Of a stretch of DNA of 64,000 nt, positions 41,601 to 51,791 are shown in pieces. The stretch comes from Motiliproteus sediminis. Its GTDB lineage: Bacteria; Pseudomonadota; Gammaproteobacteria; Pseudomonadales; Balneatricaceae. The notes under the pieces are model-generated. The model was not told the DNA's origin and searched no databases. It worked only from the letters and a program-made list of their open reading frames with translations. The first letter of the stretch is position 1. Every line of letters begins with the position of its first letter. The DNA is taken from the NCBI RefSeq assembly GCF_017912535.1, contig NZ_JAERQK010000008.1:113617-177616 (forward strand), given 5' to 3'. The position numbers were made by a program, and so were the translations under genes.

Positions 41601-42230
41601 TCAGCCGACCTTTACCTGCCGCGGCTCCAGCATCCCCTGTTCGACAATAAAGTCGATGATGGTCTGCAGCCCCTGGCCGCTCTTGAGGTTGCTGAACACG
41701 AAGGGGCGTTCGCCGCGCATCTTCCGGGCGTCGTGGTCCATCACCTCCAGTGAGGCACCCACCAATGGGGCCAGGTCGGTCTTGTTGATGATCAGCAGAT
41801 CCGACTTGGTAATGCCGGGGCCCCCCTTGCGCGGGATCTTGTCGCCAGCGGAGACGTCGATCACATACAGGGTCAGGTCCGAGAGTTCAGGGCTGAAGGT
41901 GGCACTGAGGTTGTCGCCGCCGCTCTCCACCAACACCAGTTCCAGCCCCGGATGGCGGCACTGCAGTTCGTCGATGGCGGCGAGGTTCATGGAGGCGTCT
42001 TCGCGGATCGCCGTATGCGGACAACCGCCGGTTTCCACCCCCATGATGCGGTCGGCTTCCAGCGCCTGATGACGCAGCAGGAACTGTTCGTCCTCCTTGG
42101 TGTAGATATCGTTGGTGACCACGGCCAGGTTGTAGTGCGCGCGTAGCGCCTGGCACAACTCCTTCAGCAGCGCGGTTTTGCCGGAACCGACCGGGCCGCC
42201 GACACCGACACGCAGACATTGGGTAGTCAT
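41601..42230 (-). CDS. ureG: Urease accessory GTPase UreG
   Basis: A 209-residue SIMIBI-class GTPase that delivers nickel to urease. Motifs: P-loop [11 protein letters not shown], nickel-binding [11 protein letters not shown] (Cys-Pro-His), [16 protein letters not shown] and the guanine-specificity motif NKTDLAP. ATG 42230 follows AAGGAG; a longer open frame upstream is ignored. It is the last gene of the urease cluster. UreG works in a complex with UreD and UreF on the apoenzyme. Confidence 0.97.
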   Translation of the reverse strand: MTTQCLRVGVGGPVGSGKTALLKELCQALRAHYNLAVVTNDIYTKEDEQFLLRHQALEADRIMGVETGGCPHTAIREDASMNLAAIDELQCRHPGLELVLVESGGDNLSATFSPELSDLTLYVIDVSAGDKIPRKGGPGITKSDLLIINKTDLAPLVGASLEVMDHDARKMRGERPFVFSNLKSGQGLQTIIDFIVEQGMLEPRQVKVG

Positions 42231-42276
42231 CGATAGTTCTCCTTGAATCCTTTGAATAAATGAACGGTGTGCCGGT

Positions 42277-42981
42277 TCAGCTGCGGAACAGGCGCGAATA
42301 CTGGGTTTCATGCAGGCTGCTGGCCAGGGCTACGCCGGGCAGGGTGGCACCGAGCTGGTCATCGGCCAACTGCTGGGCGCGCGCCACCGCGGTATCAATC
42401 GCCGGCAGTAGTCGCATCAGCAGCTGCTGGGCGGCGGTCTGCCCCAGCGGCAGGGTCTTGCAGGCCACCGCGATCTGGTTCTCCAGCCAGGCCCAGGCAA
42501 AGCCGTTCAGCATCTCGCTGTCACCGACCCCGTAGTGGACGGCAGCACGGGCGAACTGGCTGCAGTAGCTGGGTTCTTCGGGCAGCCGGTCATCGGCGTC
42601 GATCACCGCCAGCGACAGCAGCAGCCTGCGCAGGGCCAGGCCCAGTTGCTGATCTTCGAACAGCAGCTCTTTGGTCTCGCGATTGGCCAACAGCCACTGG
42701 TTCCAGTAGCGCACCGCGGCGTCGTCATGCTGCCGATAAGCCTCGGCGAAGCGCAGCAGCAGCGGCAGTTCCAGCCGCGCCATCCCCTCGCCCAGCACCC
42801 CCTGCAGCCACTGTTGCAGTTCGACGTCGCCGGTGATCCAGCCGCTGTCGATGGCGTACTCCAGCCCCTGCGAATAGGCGAAACCGCCGATCGGCAGCGA
42901 CGGACTGGTCAGGTGCAACAGGTGCAGCAGTGCGCGACTGCCACCCGTGGTTGACGAGGTGCAGGTGGGTTCAGTGGGCAT
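42277..42981 (-). CDS. ureF: Urease accessory protein UreF
   Basis: A 234-residue helical protein, part of the UreDFG nickel-insertion complex. The signature is [23 protein letters not shown], followed by [13 protein letters not shown] and the C-terminal [17 protein letters not shown] 42981 overlaps the ureE stop by 11 bases; upstream in-frame codons fall in the UreE histidine-tail repeat and encode an artefactual Ile-Ala string. UreF acts as a GTPase-regulating partner for UreG. Confidence 0.95.
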   Translation of the reverse strand: MPTEPTCTSSTTGGSRALLHLLHLTSPSLPIGGFAYSQGLEYAIDSGWITGDVELQQWLQGVLGEGMARLELPLLLRFAEAYRQHDDAAVRYWNQWLLANRETKELLFEDQQLGLALRRLLLSLAVIDADDRLPEEPSYCSQFARAAVHYGVGDSEMLNGFAWAWLENQIAVACKTLPLGQTAAQQLLMRLLPAIDTAVARAQQLADDQLGATLPGVALASSLHETQYSRLFRS

Positions 42982-43552
42982 GGGAATGCCCGTGCTTATG
43001 CAGATGGTTGTGCTCATGCCCGTGGTCATGATCCTGGCCATGGCTATGGCTATGGCTATGGCTATGGCTATGGCTATGGCTATGGGAATGACCCTGCCCA
43101 TGGGTATGGCTCTCATGGCCGATATGGCTGAGGCCGTAGGCGCCGTTTTCCGGGGTAAAAGGCGCCTGTTCGACCAGCGCGGTCAGGCCGTAACGCTCGG
43201 CCAGCTCCTGCAGTACGTGGTCGGGTTGAAAGCGCAGCCAGCGTTCGCCCACCTGCAGCGGCACGTGGCGATTGCCGAGGTGATAGCAGACTTTGGCGAA
43301 CGCCAGCCAGTCATCGGTAGAGGCGGTGACCACCGCTTCCGGCGCGGCGGTGACCTGGATCAGCTGACCACAGTCGCTTTGCAGCAGATCACCTTCGGCC
43401 AGCACTTGGCCGCGTTCGATAAATACGCCAACTTCGCGCCCACCCTCGGTGGTGGCTTTGAAACGACCCCGTTTACGCAGGTCGTAGGGCAGCGCCAGGC
43501 GGTCGAGAATGGCGGCGGGCTGACCATCAAAACGTTGAGTAATTTTCAGCAT
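42971..43552 (-). CDS. ureE: Urease nickel metallochaperone UreE with long histidine tail
   Basis: A 193-residue protein that binds nickel and passes it to UreG. The N-terminal peptide-binding domain (LPYDLRKRGRFKATTEGG, GVFIERGQVLAEGDLL) and the C-terminal metal-binding domain (YHLGNRHVPLQ with the interface His) are complete. The tail from about residue 150 is extremely His-rich: seven consecutive Ser-His units, then alternating His with Asp, Glu, Lys or Asn, ending HGHSHAH. The Ser-His run is encoded by a hexanucleotide repeat (43040-43081). Such tails store nickel or raise binding capacity. Confidence 0.96.
   Translation of the reverse strand: MLKITQRFDGQPAAILDRLALPYDLRKRGRFKATTEGGREVGVFIERGQVLAEGDLLQSDCGQLIQVTAAPEAVVTASTDDWLAFAKVCYHLGNRHVPLQVGERWLRFQPDHVLQELAERYGLTALVEQAPFTPENGAYGLSHIGHESHTHGQGHSHSHSHSHSHSHSHSHGQDHDHGHEHNHLHKHGHSHAH
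43040..43081 (-). repeat. Hexanucleotide tandem repeat in ureE (7 units)
   Basis: Seven perfect units read ATGGCT on the plus strand (AGCCAT on the coding strand), each encoding Ser-His. Because the unit is six bases, slippage would change the histidine-tail length without breaking the frame. Confidence 0.95.
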
Positions 43553-43563
43553 GGTTCGGTCCG

Positions 43564-45282
<1,719 letters not shown>

Positions 45283-45283
45283 C

Positions 45284-45613
45284 TCAGTTGCCTCCCTGCT
45301 GGCTGTCATCAAGCCTGCCCATCACCTCGCCGCGGAACCCGTAGATGGTGCGCGATCCCGCGTAGGGCACCAGCTCCACGGTACGGGTCTGGCCCGGCTC
45401 GAAACGCACCGCGGTGCCGGCGGCAATATTGAGCCGCCAGCCCCGGGCGGCGTCACGGTCGAAGCTGAGGGCCGGGTTGGTTTCAAAAAAGTGGTAGTGG
45501 GAACCCACCTGAATCGGGCGGTCACCGGTGTTGGCCACCTTGAGGGTCTGGGTCGGGCGACCGGCGTTGAGTTCGATCTCGCCGGGTTGAAGCTGCAGTT
45601 CGCCGGGAATCAT
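45284..45613 (-). CDS. ureB: Urease subunit beta UreB
   Basis: A 109-residue structural subunit starting [19 protein letters not shown], with [14 protein letters not shown] and [12 protein letters not shown], all classical for UreB. It forms the (alpha-beta-gamma)3 enzyme with UreC and UreA. Eight bases separate it from ureA and one from ureC. Separate beta and gamma genes are the usual bacterial arrangement. Confidence 0.97.
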   Translation of the reverse strand: MIPGELQLQPGEIELNAGRPTQTLKVANTGDRPIQVGSHYHFFETNPALSFDRDAARGWRLNIAAGTAVRFEPGQTRTVELVPYAGSRTIYGFRGEVMGRLDDSQQGGN

Positions 45614-45621
45614 ACGGCCTC

Positions 45622-45924
45622 CTATTGAATCGGTTGATGCACGGTCACCAGCTTGGTGCCGTCAGGGAAAGTGGCTTCCACCTGTACTTCATGGATCAGC
45701 TCGGCGATGCCATCCATCACCTCGTCGCGGCCGAGAATGGTGCGGCCGAAACTCATCAGTTCCGCCACCGTTTTGCCATCGCGGGCGCCCTCCATGATTT
45801 CGCAGGAGATCAGCGCCACCGCCTCCGGATAGTTGAGCTTGAGGCCGCGGGCGCGGCGCCGCTCCGCCAAGAGGCCTGCGGTAAACAGCAGCAGCTTGTC
45901 TTTTTCGCGGGGGGTCAGTTCCAT
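45622..45924 (-). CDS. ureA: Urease subunit gamma UreA
   Basis: A 100-residue subunit starting [23 protein letters not shown], with [21 protein letters not shown] and [17 protein letters not shown], diagnostic of UreA. Full length. It follows ureD by 55 bases and precedes ureB, in the order ureDABC then EFG. Confidence 0.97.
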   Translation of the reverse strand: MELTPREKDKLLLFTAGLLAERRRARGLKLNYPEAVALISCEIMEGARDGKTVAELMSFGRTILGRDEVMDGIAELIHEVQVEATFPDGTKLVTVHQPIQ

Positions 45925-45979
45925 CGTCTGCTCCGTTGATTCGGTGATTGCATGGTCATGGTTGTTCGATGCGGCCGGC

Positions 45980-46867
45980 TCACGTCAGCCAGATCCGCGG
46001 CAGCGTGGCGTCCAACCCCAGCAGGGCCGGGCGGATCTGCTGCCACAGCCGGGTAAAGCAGAGGCGGGCCTGTTCGCTGTCCTGTCCCAGCAGCCGCGCC
46101 ACCAACACCCCGCGGCGCCAGGTCACCGCTACGCAGAGGTGCGCTCCCGTCAGTGATTCGAGGCTGGCGCGCAGCTGCGCTAACAGTGCGGTGGGTTCTT
46201 CACTGAAACCGACGGCATACAGCGAGCCGAGCTGCGGGTAGCCCTGCAGCCCCCAGCGTTCGCTGGCGATAGCGTTATCGGCTTGCAGCTGTTGTTGTTC
46301 CAGCAGCAGCGGGACACCGTCGCGGTAGAGCCGGGTTTTCTGAACAAAATGGCCGTTGCTGAAACGGATGTTGCTGGCCGGGCGGCCCAGGCAGATCAGC
46401 TCCCAGCCAATAAAACGCGCATCACCGCTGAGCTCGATCCGGGTGTCGCTGTGACCGAGGGCGCCGTCGTAGAGGATGGTTTCCTGCGGCAGCCACTCCA
46501 GTGTGCTGCCCCCAGCTTGTTGCAGCCTGACCTGCTGGTACTGGCTGACGCCGCAGCTGTCGCCCTTGTAGATCTTGCCCGCGGAGGGGGTGGTGATCAG
46601 GGCGTGACAGTCAGACGAGAGCTGGGCGTCAATCTGCAGCTGGTCACCGCTGACCAGACCGCCTGGCGGGTGCAGCAGATACACATGGCATACCGGACCT
46701 TCGGGGTAGAACGGACGCTGCACCCGCAGCGGCCCCTGGTGAGTCAGCTGTGGCAGGGCCGTGCGACCGTGGCGCGCTTCGAACCCCAGTGCAATCCGGG
46801 CGCGCCATTGACGTTCGGTGCCGTAGCCGGTGGAAGAGGGCCATTCTCGGGCCAGCGCCTGATTCAT
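45980..46867 (-). CDS. ureD: Urease accessory protein UreD
   Basis: A 295-residue scaffold of the UreDFG activation complex. Motifs: [42 protein letters not shown] and [14 protein letters not shown], all conserved in UreD. It is the first gene of the urease operon and has its own upstream region with a candidate sigma-54 promoter and NtrC site, separate from the urt operon. Full length. Confidence 0.95.
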   Translation of the reverse strand: MNQALAREWPSSTGYGTERQWRARIALGFEARHGRTALPQLTHQGPLRVQRPFYPEGPVCHVYLLHPPGGLVSGDQLQIDAQLSSDCHALITTPSAGKIYKGDSCGVSQYQQVRLQQAGGSTLEWLPQETILYDGALGHSDTRIELSGDARFIGWELICLGRPASNIRFSNGHFVQKTRLYRDGVPLLLEQQQLQADNAIASERWGLQGYPQLGSLYAVGFSEEPTALLAQLRASLESLTGAHLCVAVTWRRGVLVARLLGQDSEQARLCFTRLWQQIRPALLGLDATLPRIWLT

Positions 46868-46968
46868 TGCTGCGATCCCTGTGGTTGATTGCGGCCCGAT
46901 GCGCTCAGGTTTGTTTTTGGGGTGTCATGAGCGCGCTGCACCGGGCCGACTGCTGTTGTTGATGCTTC

Positions 46969-46983
46969 GCAAGAAGCGGACCA
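46969..46983 (-). promoter_or_regulatory. Candidate sigma-54 promoter of ureD
   Basis: Minus strand TTGGTCCG-N4-TTGC: the -24 GG (46982-46981) and -12 GC (46970-46969) are exactly 10 bases apart. It lies about 100 bases before the ureD ATG. The match is good but not perfect (CA of GGCAC replaced by TC). Confidence 0.55.
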
Positions 46984-47120
46984 ATCTGAGGGATGAACGC
47001 TGCACTGCGCTGTATCTGCGGGCAGACAGGGGGTGGCAGCGGTGGCCGGCCAGTGCCGCGGGCCCGCCTGCTTGCTGGCGGTTGCGGCCAGCGCCCTGAA
47101 CCGGTGCTGCTCCCGCGCCG

Positions 47121-47137
47121 CGCACTGTTATGGTGCG
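47121..47137. promoter_or_regulatory. NtrC binding site upstream of ureD
   Basis: CGCACTGTTATGGTGCG fits the NtrC pattern GCAC-N7-GTGC exactly, within a larger perfect 8-base inverted repeat (CCGCGCAC/GTGCGCGG, 47118-47140). It is about 145 bases upstream of the candidate sigma-54 promoter, a normal enhancer distance. Confidence 0.7.
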
Positions 47138-47173
47138 CGGCTCCGGGCTGGCGCATCGCTCCCTACGGGGCCG

Positions 47174-47929
47174 TTAAACGGTCAGGTACTGCTTCACCAG
47201 TTCGTCTGACAACTGCTCGATGCCACCGGAAGCAACGTTGCGGCCGCGATCCAGGATGCAGAAGTGGTCTGCCACCTTGCGGGCGAAGGGCAGTTTCTGC
47301 TCTACCAGCAGCACGGTGAGGCCGATCTCGCGGTTGAGTTTGCGAATGATGTCGCCGATCTCCGCCACCACGTTGGGCTGAATCCCCTCGGTGGGTTCGT
47401 CCAGAATCAGCAGTTGCGGATCGGTCACCAGTGCGCGGCCGATGGCCAGCTGTTGCTGCTGGCCGCCCGACAGGTCGCCGCCGCGGCGGTGCAGCATCTC
47501 TTTCAGTACCGGGAACAGCTCGAAGATGAACTCCGGAATCTTTTTCTGGCGGTCGCTGCGTGCCGGCAGACCGATCTGCAGGTTCTCCTCCACCGTCATC
47601 AACGAAAAGATCTGCCGTCCCTGCGGCACGTAACCCACCCCCAGCGCGGCGCGTTTTTCCGCCGAGGCGCGGCCGAGATCCTGACCGTTGAACCGCAGCT
47701 CGCCGGAGCGGGTGGGCAGCAGTCCCATGACGCATTTGAGCAGCGTGGTTTTGCCGACGCCGTTGCGCCCCATCAGGCAGGTGCAGGCGCCGCCGGGTAC
47801 CTCCAGATCCAGGTCCCAGAGGGTATGGCTTTGGCCGTAAAACTGATTCAGTGCACGAATAGAGAGCAGGCTGTCCTTGCCCGGTGCGTTAGCGGGCCTC
47901 TCATCCCTGTTTGTCGCCAGATTGTTCAT
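47174..47929 (-). CDS. urtE: Urea ABC transporter ATP-binding protein UrtE
   Basis: A 251-residue branched-chain-amino-acid-type ABC ATPase (LivF group). Walker A is GRNGVGKTTLLK, the Q-loop region is YVPQGRQIFSLMTVEENL, the signature LSGGQQQQLAIGRAL, and Walker B LLILDEPTEGIQ. The phrase RNGVGKTTLLKCVMGLLP is typical of UrtE. ATG 47929 follows AGGAG; a longer open frame to 48115 overlaps urtD and is rejected. It pairs with UrtD to drive urea import. Confidence 0.95.
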   Translation of the reverse strand: MNNLATNRDERPANAPGKDSLLSIRALNQFYGQSHTLWDLDLEVPGGACTCLMGRNGVGKTTLLKCVMGLLPTRSGELRFNGQDLGRASAEKRAALGVGYVPQGRQIFSLMTVEENLQIGLPARSDRQKKIPEFIFELFPVLKEMLHRRGGDLSGGQQQQLAIGRALVTDPQLLILDEPTEGIQPNVVAEIGDIIRKLNREIGLTVLLVEQKLPFARKVADHFCILDRGRNVASGGIEQLSDELVKQYLTV

Positions 47930-47996
47930 AGCTGTCGCTCCTGTGGCGGGCGGGTAATTATTGTTTTTGACCAGAGTGTTAACGTCTGTCGACCGG

Positions 47997-48827
47997 TTAT
48001 TCACCCAGATATACCTCGATGACGCGCGAATCCGACTGCACCTGGTCCATGGTTCCCTCTGCAAGAACCGAACCCTGATGCAGCACGGTAACGGTGCGGG
48101 CGATGGAGCGGACAAAATCCATGTCGTGCTCCACCACCACCACCGAACGCTCCCCGGCCAGCGAGGTCAGCAGCTCACCGGTGCGGTCCATCTCCTGATG
48201 GGTCATCCCCGCCACCGGCTCGTCCACAAGCAGCAGCTTGGGGTTCTGCATCAGCAGCATGCCGATCTCCAGCCACTGCTTCTGGCCGTGGGAGAGAATC
48301 CCTGCGCGCAGCCAGCGGTCGTTCTCCAGCCCGATCAGGACCAGGGTTTCCTCGATGCGGTCCATCTGTTCGCCGGACAGCCGTGCCCGGTAGGTGGGCC
48401 AGACCGCCTTGTCGCCGGCCATCGCCAGTTCCAGGTTTTCGAACACGCACAGCTCTTCAAACACGGTGGGTTTCTGAAACTTGCGCCCGATGCCCGCGGC
48501 GGCGATCTCGGCTTCGCTCATCTTCAGCAGGTCGATGCGCTGGCCGAAGAATGCCTTGCCGCTGTCGGGCCGGGTCTTGCCGGTGATGATGTCCATCATG
48601 GTGGTCTTGCCCGCACCGTTGGGGCCGATGATGCAGCGCAGCTCACCCGGTTCGATGTAGAGGTTGAGGTTGTTGATCGCCTTGAAGCCGTCAAAGCTGA
48701 CGTTGAGGTCCTCCAGATAGAGGATGCAGTTGTGGCTGAGATCCAGTCGGGCTGAAGGTTCCGGTTTCAGAAACTCGAATACCTCGTCGCGGTTGAGCCA
48801 GCTCGGTACATATCCCATGGCTGTCAT
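47997..48827 (-). CDS. urtD: Urea ABC transporter ATP-binding protein UrtD
   Basis: A 276-residue LivG-type ATPase. It has the UrtD-specific VSFDGFKAINNLNLYIEPGE, Walker A GPNGAGKTTMMD, RKFQKPTVFEELCVFENLELA, the UrtD-type signature ILSHGQKQWLEIGMLLMQNPKLLLVDEPVAGM and the switch His in VVVEHDMDFV. The start overlaps the urtC stop by one base (TAATG). Replacement of the LSGGQ signature by LSHGQ is a family feature. Confidence 0.95.
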   Translation of the reverse strand: MTAMGYVPSWLNRDEVFEFLKPEPSARLDLSHNCILYLEDLNVSFDGFKAINNLNLYIEPGELRCIIGPNGAGKTTMMDIITGKTRPDSGKAFFGQRIDLLKMSEAEIAAAGIGRKFQKPTVFEELCVFENLELAMAGDKAVWPTYRARLSGEQMDRIEETLVLIGLENDRWLRAGILSHGQKQWLEIGMLLMQNPKLLLVDEPVAGMTHQEMDRTGELLTSLAGERSVVVVEHDMDFVRSIARTVTVLHQGSVLAEGTMDQVQSDSRVIEVYLGE

Positions 48828-49990
48828 TAATGGGCCTCCTGTGGCAGTGCAGCGGTAGTGACGGGGCCAGAGTCGTCGCCATCGGTCGGGTGTCGTGCCT
48901 TGGATGGTTGGTCCGAATCGCGGTTAAACAAGCCGACAATCCCGCGCGGCAGGAACAGGGTCACCAGCACGAAGATGGCACCGAGGGCGAACAGCCAGGC
49001 TTCCGGCATCGCCGCGGTAAAATAACTCTTGCCATAGTTGACCAGCAGCGCACCGACCACGGCACCGAACAGCGTGCCGCGTCCGCCGATGGCGACCCAC
49101 ACCACCGCCTCGATGGAGTTCAGCGGTGAGAATTCGTTGGGGTTGATGATCCCCACCTGCGGCACGTAGAGAGCACCGGCAACGCCTGCCAGCACCGCCG
49201 ACAGGGTGAACACTGCCAGCTTGATCTTCTCCACCCGGTAGCCGATAAAGCGCACCCGGTCTTCACTGTCGCGGATCGCCACGCTGACCCGCCCCAGACG
49301 CGAATTGGTGACACTGCGGCAGAGCAGGTAACCGGCCGCCAGCGCGATGGCTGAGGCGATAAACAGGCCCAGACGGGTGCTGTCGGCCTGCAGGCTGAAG
49401 CCAAGGATGTCCTTGAAGTCGGTGAGGCCGTTGTTGCCGCCAAACCCCATCTCGTTGCGGAAGAACGCCAGCATCAGCGCATAGGTCAGTGCCTGGGTGA
49501 TGATGGAGAGATAAACCCCGGTCACCCGTGAACGAAACGCCAGCCAGCCGAAGGCGAACGCCAGCAGCCCCGGTACCAGCAGCACCATGATCATGGCGAA
49601 CCAGAACTGGTCGAAGCCGGACCAGAACCAGGGCAGTTCCTGCCAGTTGAGGAACACCATGAAGTCCGGCAGCTCCGGATTGCCGTAGACGCCGCGATCA
49701 CCGATCTGGCGCATCAGGTACATCCCCATGGCGTAACCGCCGAGGGCAAAGAAGGCGCCGTGGCCGAGGCTGAGAATACCAAGATAACCCCAGGCCAGAT
49801 CCACCGCCACCGCCAGCAGGGCGTAGCAAAGATACTTGCCCAGCAGGGTTACCGTGTAGGTGGGCACGTGCAGCATCGAGTCTTGTGGCAGCAACTGGTT
49901 GGAGGCCACTACCGCCACGCTGACCAGCAGCAGGGCGGTGAGTAGAATGCGGCCGCCGCGGTCGTTGGCTAACAGACTTTTAATCAACAT
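48827..49990 (-). CDS. urtC: Urea ABC transporter permease UrtC
   Basis: A 387-residue LivM-type membrane permease with about ten helices. UrtC features: DLAWGYLGILSLGHGAFFALGGYAMGMYLMRQIG, an extracytoplasmic insert PELPDFMVFLNWQELPWFW, FGGNNGLTDFKDILGF and VWVAIGGRGTLFGAVVGALLVNY. Twelve bases separate it from urtB. Together with UrtB it forms the channel for urea. Confidence 0.95.
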   Translation of the reverse strand: MLIKSLLANDRGGRILLTALLLVSVAVVASNQLLPQDSMLHVPTYTVTLLGKYLCYALLAVAVDLAWGYLGILSLGHGAFFALGGYAMGMYLMRQIGDRGVYGNPELPDFMVFLNWQELPWFWSGFDQFWFAMIMVLLVPGLLAFAFGWLAFRSRVTGVYLSIITQALTYALMLAFFRNEMGFGGNNGLTDFKDILGFSLQADSTRLGLFIASAIALAAGYLLCRSVTNSRLGRVSVAIRDSEDRVRFIGYRVEKIKLAVFTLSAVLAGVAGALYVPQVGIINPNEFSPLNSIEAVVWVAIGGRGTLFGAVVGALLVNYGKSYFTAAMPEAWLFALGAIFVLVTLFLPRGIVGLFNRDSDQPSKARHPTDGDDSGPVTTAALPQEAH

Positions 49991-50002
49991 GAGCGATCCC
50001 TA

Positions 50003-51658
50003 TCAACCTTCGGCTGCGCGTCCCTTCTGCGGAAACAGTCCGCGCGGGCGCTTTTGAATAAAGAGAATGATGAACACCAGCACTAGGATCTTGGCCAGTA
50101 CCGCGCCGGCCCAGGGCTCCATAACCTTGTTGGCGACGCCAAGGGATAGCCCGGCCACCAGCGTGCCCCAGAGATTGCCGACGCCACCGAACACCACCAC
50201 CATGAAGGAGTCGATGATGTAGGCCTGGCCGAGGTTGGGACCGACGTTGGTGAGCTGGCTCAGCGCTACCCCGGCCACCCCGGCGATACCGGAACCGAGC
50301 CCGAAGGTGAGGGCGTCGACCCACTGGGAACGCACCCCCATGGCACGAGCCATCTGGCGGTTTTGAGACACCGCGCGTACCTCCAGCCCCAGCCGGGTGC
50401 GCTTGAGGATCAGGTGCAGCAAAAAGAACACGATCAGGCAGAAAGCGATGATGTAGAGCCGGTTGAGGGTGAGGCTGAAGATGGCGTTGATCTCCCAGGT
50501 GCCGCTCATCCACTGCGGGGTTTCCACCGAACGATTGAGCGGCGAGAAGATCGAGCGCACCGCCTGCTGCAGCACCAGACTGAGGCCGAAGGTAGCGAGC
50601 AGGGTCTCCAGCGGGCGACCGTAGAGAAAACGGATCACTCCACGCTCGATGGCGATCCCCACCAGACCGGAGACGATAAAGGCGGCCGGCACGGCGACCA
50701 GCAGCGAGTATTCGATGGCGTTGGGCATCAACAGCTGGATCACGTAGGTGGTATAGGCGCCGATCATGATCAGTTCGCCGTGGGCCATGTTGATCACGCC
50801 CATCACCCCAAAAGTGATCGCCAAGCCGATGGCGGCGAGGATCAGCACCGAGCCAAGGCTGACACCGAAGAACAGGGTTTCCAGATTGCTGAACAGATTG
50901 ACCCGCGATTCGATGGTGATCAGCGCCTTCTCCGCGGCTTTGCGTACGCCGGCATCGGCGTCATTGGCGGTCATCGTTACCAGCCGGTTGCGTACCGAGG
51001 GGTAAAGGCTGCCCTCCAGCGCTTGCAGCGCCTGCAGGCGCACGCTGCGTTCACTCGATTCCAGTTGCGCAACGGCGATGGCAATATCGAGCACTTCGAT
51101 CACGCTGTCGTCCTGCTCGGTACGGCGGCGTTTTTCCAGTAGCGGCAGCGAATCGGCAGTGAGCTCGGACAGCATCGCTTCAAGGGCCGTCTTGCGGATG
51201 CCCGGGTCAGCTGCGCCCAGCTGCAGCTCGGCAATCGCCTGGGTCAGTTGCGAGCGCAGAGTATTGTTGATGGCGACTTTCTTGACGTCGCGGCGGCCGA
51301 CGGTGCCGAGTGCCTCACCGCTGACGGCATCGGTGATCTCATAGCCTGTGTCGGCGTCGCGGCGGGTGACGATGCGGTCATCGGACTTGCGGTAGTACAG
51401 CTCGCCGGCGCTCATGGTTTGCAGCAGCGGCAGCACTTGCTCGTGGCCGGACGCGACCAGCAGCTCGATTGCCCGTCCTTTCTTGCTGAAGCTTTTCTCG
51501 CTCAGTAGCGCCAGACCCTGCTCAAAGTCATCGGATGCGGCGAAGGCGGTGGAGGCTGTTGATACGGTGAACAGTAGCGCCAGCAGCCACAGTGCCCGCC
51601 AGCCCGTTGACCTGCGGCCTTCCGGCATAGTGCGGTAATGGGTGGAGGTTGTTGCCAT
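50003..51658 (-). CDS. urtB: Urea ABC transporter permease UrtB
   Basis: A 551-residue LivH-type permease with the UrtB-specific N-terminal extension: a signal-like helix (LLALLFTVSTASTAFAASDD) and a periplasmic HEAT-like region of about 200 residues with repeats such as SVRLQALQALEGSLYPSVRNRLV. The permease domain then has GLAITFGVMGVINMAHGELIMIGAYTTYVIQ, FGLSLVLQQAVRSIFSPLNR and VVFGGVGNLWGTLVAGLSLGVANK. ATG 51658 has AGGA about 11 bases upstream; a start 11 codons later is possible. It follows urtA by 133 bases. Confidence 0.95.
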   Translation of the reverse strand: MATTSTHYRTMPEGRRSTGWRALWLLALLFTVSTASTAFAASDDFEQGLALLSEKSFSKKGRAIELLVASGHEQVLPLLQTMSAGELYYRKSDDRIVTRRDADTGYEITDAVSGEALGTVGRRDVKKVAINNTLRSQLTQAIAELQLGAADPGIRKTALEAMLSELTADSLPLLEKRRRTEQDDSVIEVLDIAIAVAQLESSERSVRLQALQALEGSLYPSVRNRLVTMTANDADAGVRKAAEKALITIESRVNLFSNLETLFFGVSLGSVLILAAIGLAITFGVMGVINMAHGELIMIGAYTTYVIQLLMPNAIEYSLLVAVPAAFIVSGLVGIAIERGVIRFLYGRPLETLLATFGLSLVLQQAVRSIFSPLNRSVETPQWMSGTWEINAIFSLTLNRLYIIAFCLIVFFLLHLILKRTRLGLEVRAVSQNRQMARAMGVRSQWVDALTFGLGSGIAGVAGVALSQLTNVGPNLGQAYIIDSFMVVVFGGVGNLWGTLVAGLSLGVANKVMEPWAGAVLAKILVLVFIILFIQKRPRGLFPQKGRAAEG

Positions 51659-51791
51659 CACAATCGCGTCCTGTGATTTAAATTCGAACGAATGGAGGTT
51701 CGGATTCCAGAGAATGAAGGCCCGGCCCTGGCAGAAGTCGGGCGTGGGCAAACCGGCCGCCCGAGGGCGGCCGCTTGCCGCGGGTGCCGGA

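Larger units (their letters stand above)
46868..47173. other. Intergenic region between urtE and ureD
   Basis: About 306 bases without a gene. It holds the candidate sigma-54 promoter (46969-46983) and the NtrC-type site (47121-47137), showing that the urease genes can be transcribed independently of the urt operon upstream. Confidence 0.6.

Noticed and set aside
42982..43116. N-terminal extension of UreF with an Ile-Ala repeat
   Set aside because: This is the ureE hexanucleotide repeat read in another frame; the real UreF start is at 42981.
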